Assembly (NCBI GenBank): GCA_003222375.1
Contig: QHVX01000027.1
Coordinates: 1-13,555, forward strand
DNA from: Acidobacteriota bacterium
GTDB taxonomy: Bacteria > Acidobacteriota > Thermoanaerobaculia > Gp7-AA8
Length of the DNA: 13,555 bases
Direction: 5' to 3'
The position numbers and the translations under genes were made by a program. The notes beneath the pieces are model-generated. The model was not told where the DNA came from and searched no databases. It saw only the letters and a program-made list of their open reading frames with translations. Positions 13,141 to 13,555 of this stretch are shown here, one piece after another; the stretch's first letter is position 1; every line of letters starts with the position of its first letter.

Positions 13141-13555
13141 GAATCAGTCGCGGGGATCCGAGCCGAAATGGCTCGCCGCCGGGCGAGGCGAGCATCGATT
13201 CGACTTCGAAACCAGATGCTTCGAACATCGATCGCAGCTCGCCGCTCGTGAAGATCCATGTGTGTGCGGTCTTCTTCTCATGCACGCCGCCGCGCATAAA
13301 CGTGTACTCGACATCGAGGCGGCTTTCGTTGGCATCGTAAGTCGCGGCGCTCAGAAACAGGATGTCGCCGACTGCGATCCATCGCCGCGGCTGCAGCGAA
13401 GGAAGCAGCGATTCGGCGGCGCTGCCTATGTCGAGAACGAATCGCCCGCCCTTTTTCAGCGCCCTCGCGACCGATGCGATCGACGCGTGCGATCCGGCGC
13501 GGCCGAGGTAGCCGAAGGAGTTGCCGAAGCAGAGGGCACCGTCGAAGCGCTCGCT
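13118..13555 (-). CDS. SAM-dependent class I methyltransferase, C-terminal part (cut by window edge)
   Basis: 145 codons are read before the stop at 13118-13120; the 5' end lies outside the window. The visible part begins at motif II of a Rossmann-fold methyltransferase (SERFDGALCFGNSFGYLG). It continues with ASVARALKKGGRFVLDIG (the strand-5 and motif III region typical of these enzymes), then a beta-rich C-terminal half with WIFTSGELRSMFEASGFEVESML and a final strand LGSPRLILTAR. The SAM-binding GxGxG motif should lie just upstream of the window. The substrate cannot be judged. It overlaps the convergent SdpI-family gene by 23 bp. Confidence 0.85.
   Translation of the reverse strand, partial: SERFDGALCFGNSFGYLGRAGSHASIASVARALKKGGRFVLDIGSAAESLLPSLQPRRWIAVGDILFLSAATYDANESRLDVEYTFMRGGVHEKKTAHTWIFTSGELRSMFEASGFEVESMLASPGGEPFRLGSPRLILTARKSA

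Overview
The window is GC-rich bacterial DNA with a compact, mixed-strand layout typical of a soil or sediment heterotroph. The best lineage guess is Acidobacteriota. This is inference. It rests on the Hanks-type Ser/Thr kinase with a C-terminal TolB/PD40 propeller, the small secreted lipocalin-like protein with a GTWKLN start, the BNR/Asp-box protein, and 3'-end inverted repeats built from CAGAACG-like and CACAGAGA-like units. No rRNA, tRNA, CRISPR array, transposase or phage gene was seen. No stretch above about 215 bp lacks a gene.

Layout. 1-213: intergenic, with a long composite inverted repeat. 214-1254 (-): secreted Asp-box protein, divergent from a secreted alpha/beta hydrolase (1294/1303-2373, +). 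2384-2863 (-): HxlR-type regulator, divergent from a DUF899-SDR operon (2943-4498, +). A strong palindromic operator candidate lies between them, suggesting a regulator with its own redox target operon. 4652-5617 (+): membrane-anchored PHB-depolymerase/feruloyl-esterase-like hydrolase. 5619-6857 (+): two membrane proteins, the first broken by two frame changes, the second with a Ser/Gly-rich loop. 6851-7063 (-): small lipoprotein with WxxGxW-like repeats. 7190-9837 (-): receptor-like Ser/Thr kinase and TolB propeller, split into two frames at a GGGAAAA site that is followed by a hairpin. 9853-10468 (-): three-gene operon of an XRE regulator and two tiny membrane proteins. 10540-12258 (+): four-gene operon in which every junction is a 4-nt ATGA overlap (DUF2277, two paralogous exported proteins, internally deleted VOC protein). 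12307-12783 (+): secreted lipocalin-like protein. 12793-13140 (+): SdpI-family membrane protein. 13118-13555 (-): C-terminal part of a SAM-dependent methyltransferase, cut by the window edge.

How the parts work together. Three local circuits are visible: HxlR with DUF899/SDR, XRE with its two membrane partners, and a kinase sensing through an extracytoplasmic propeller. The rest are mostly secreted or membrane proteins.

Nothing here is a clearly recognisable new defence or biosynthetic system. The points most worth checking are the kinase frameshift site, the CPMC-DUF899 dual-start fusion, the tandem paralogs in the coupled operon, and the shortened VOC protein. All three frame breaks fit single-base losses, so sequence error must be excluded first.
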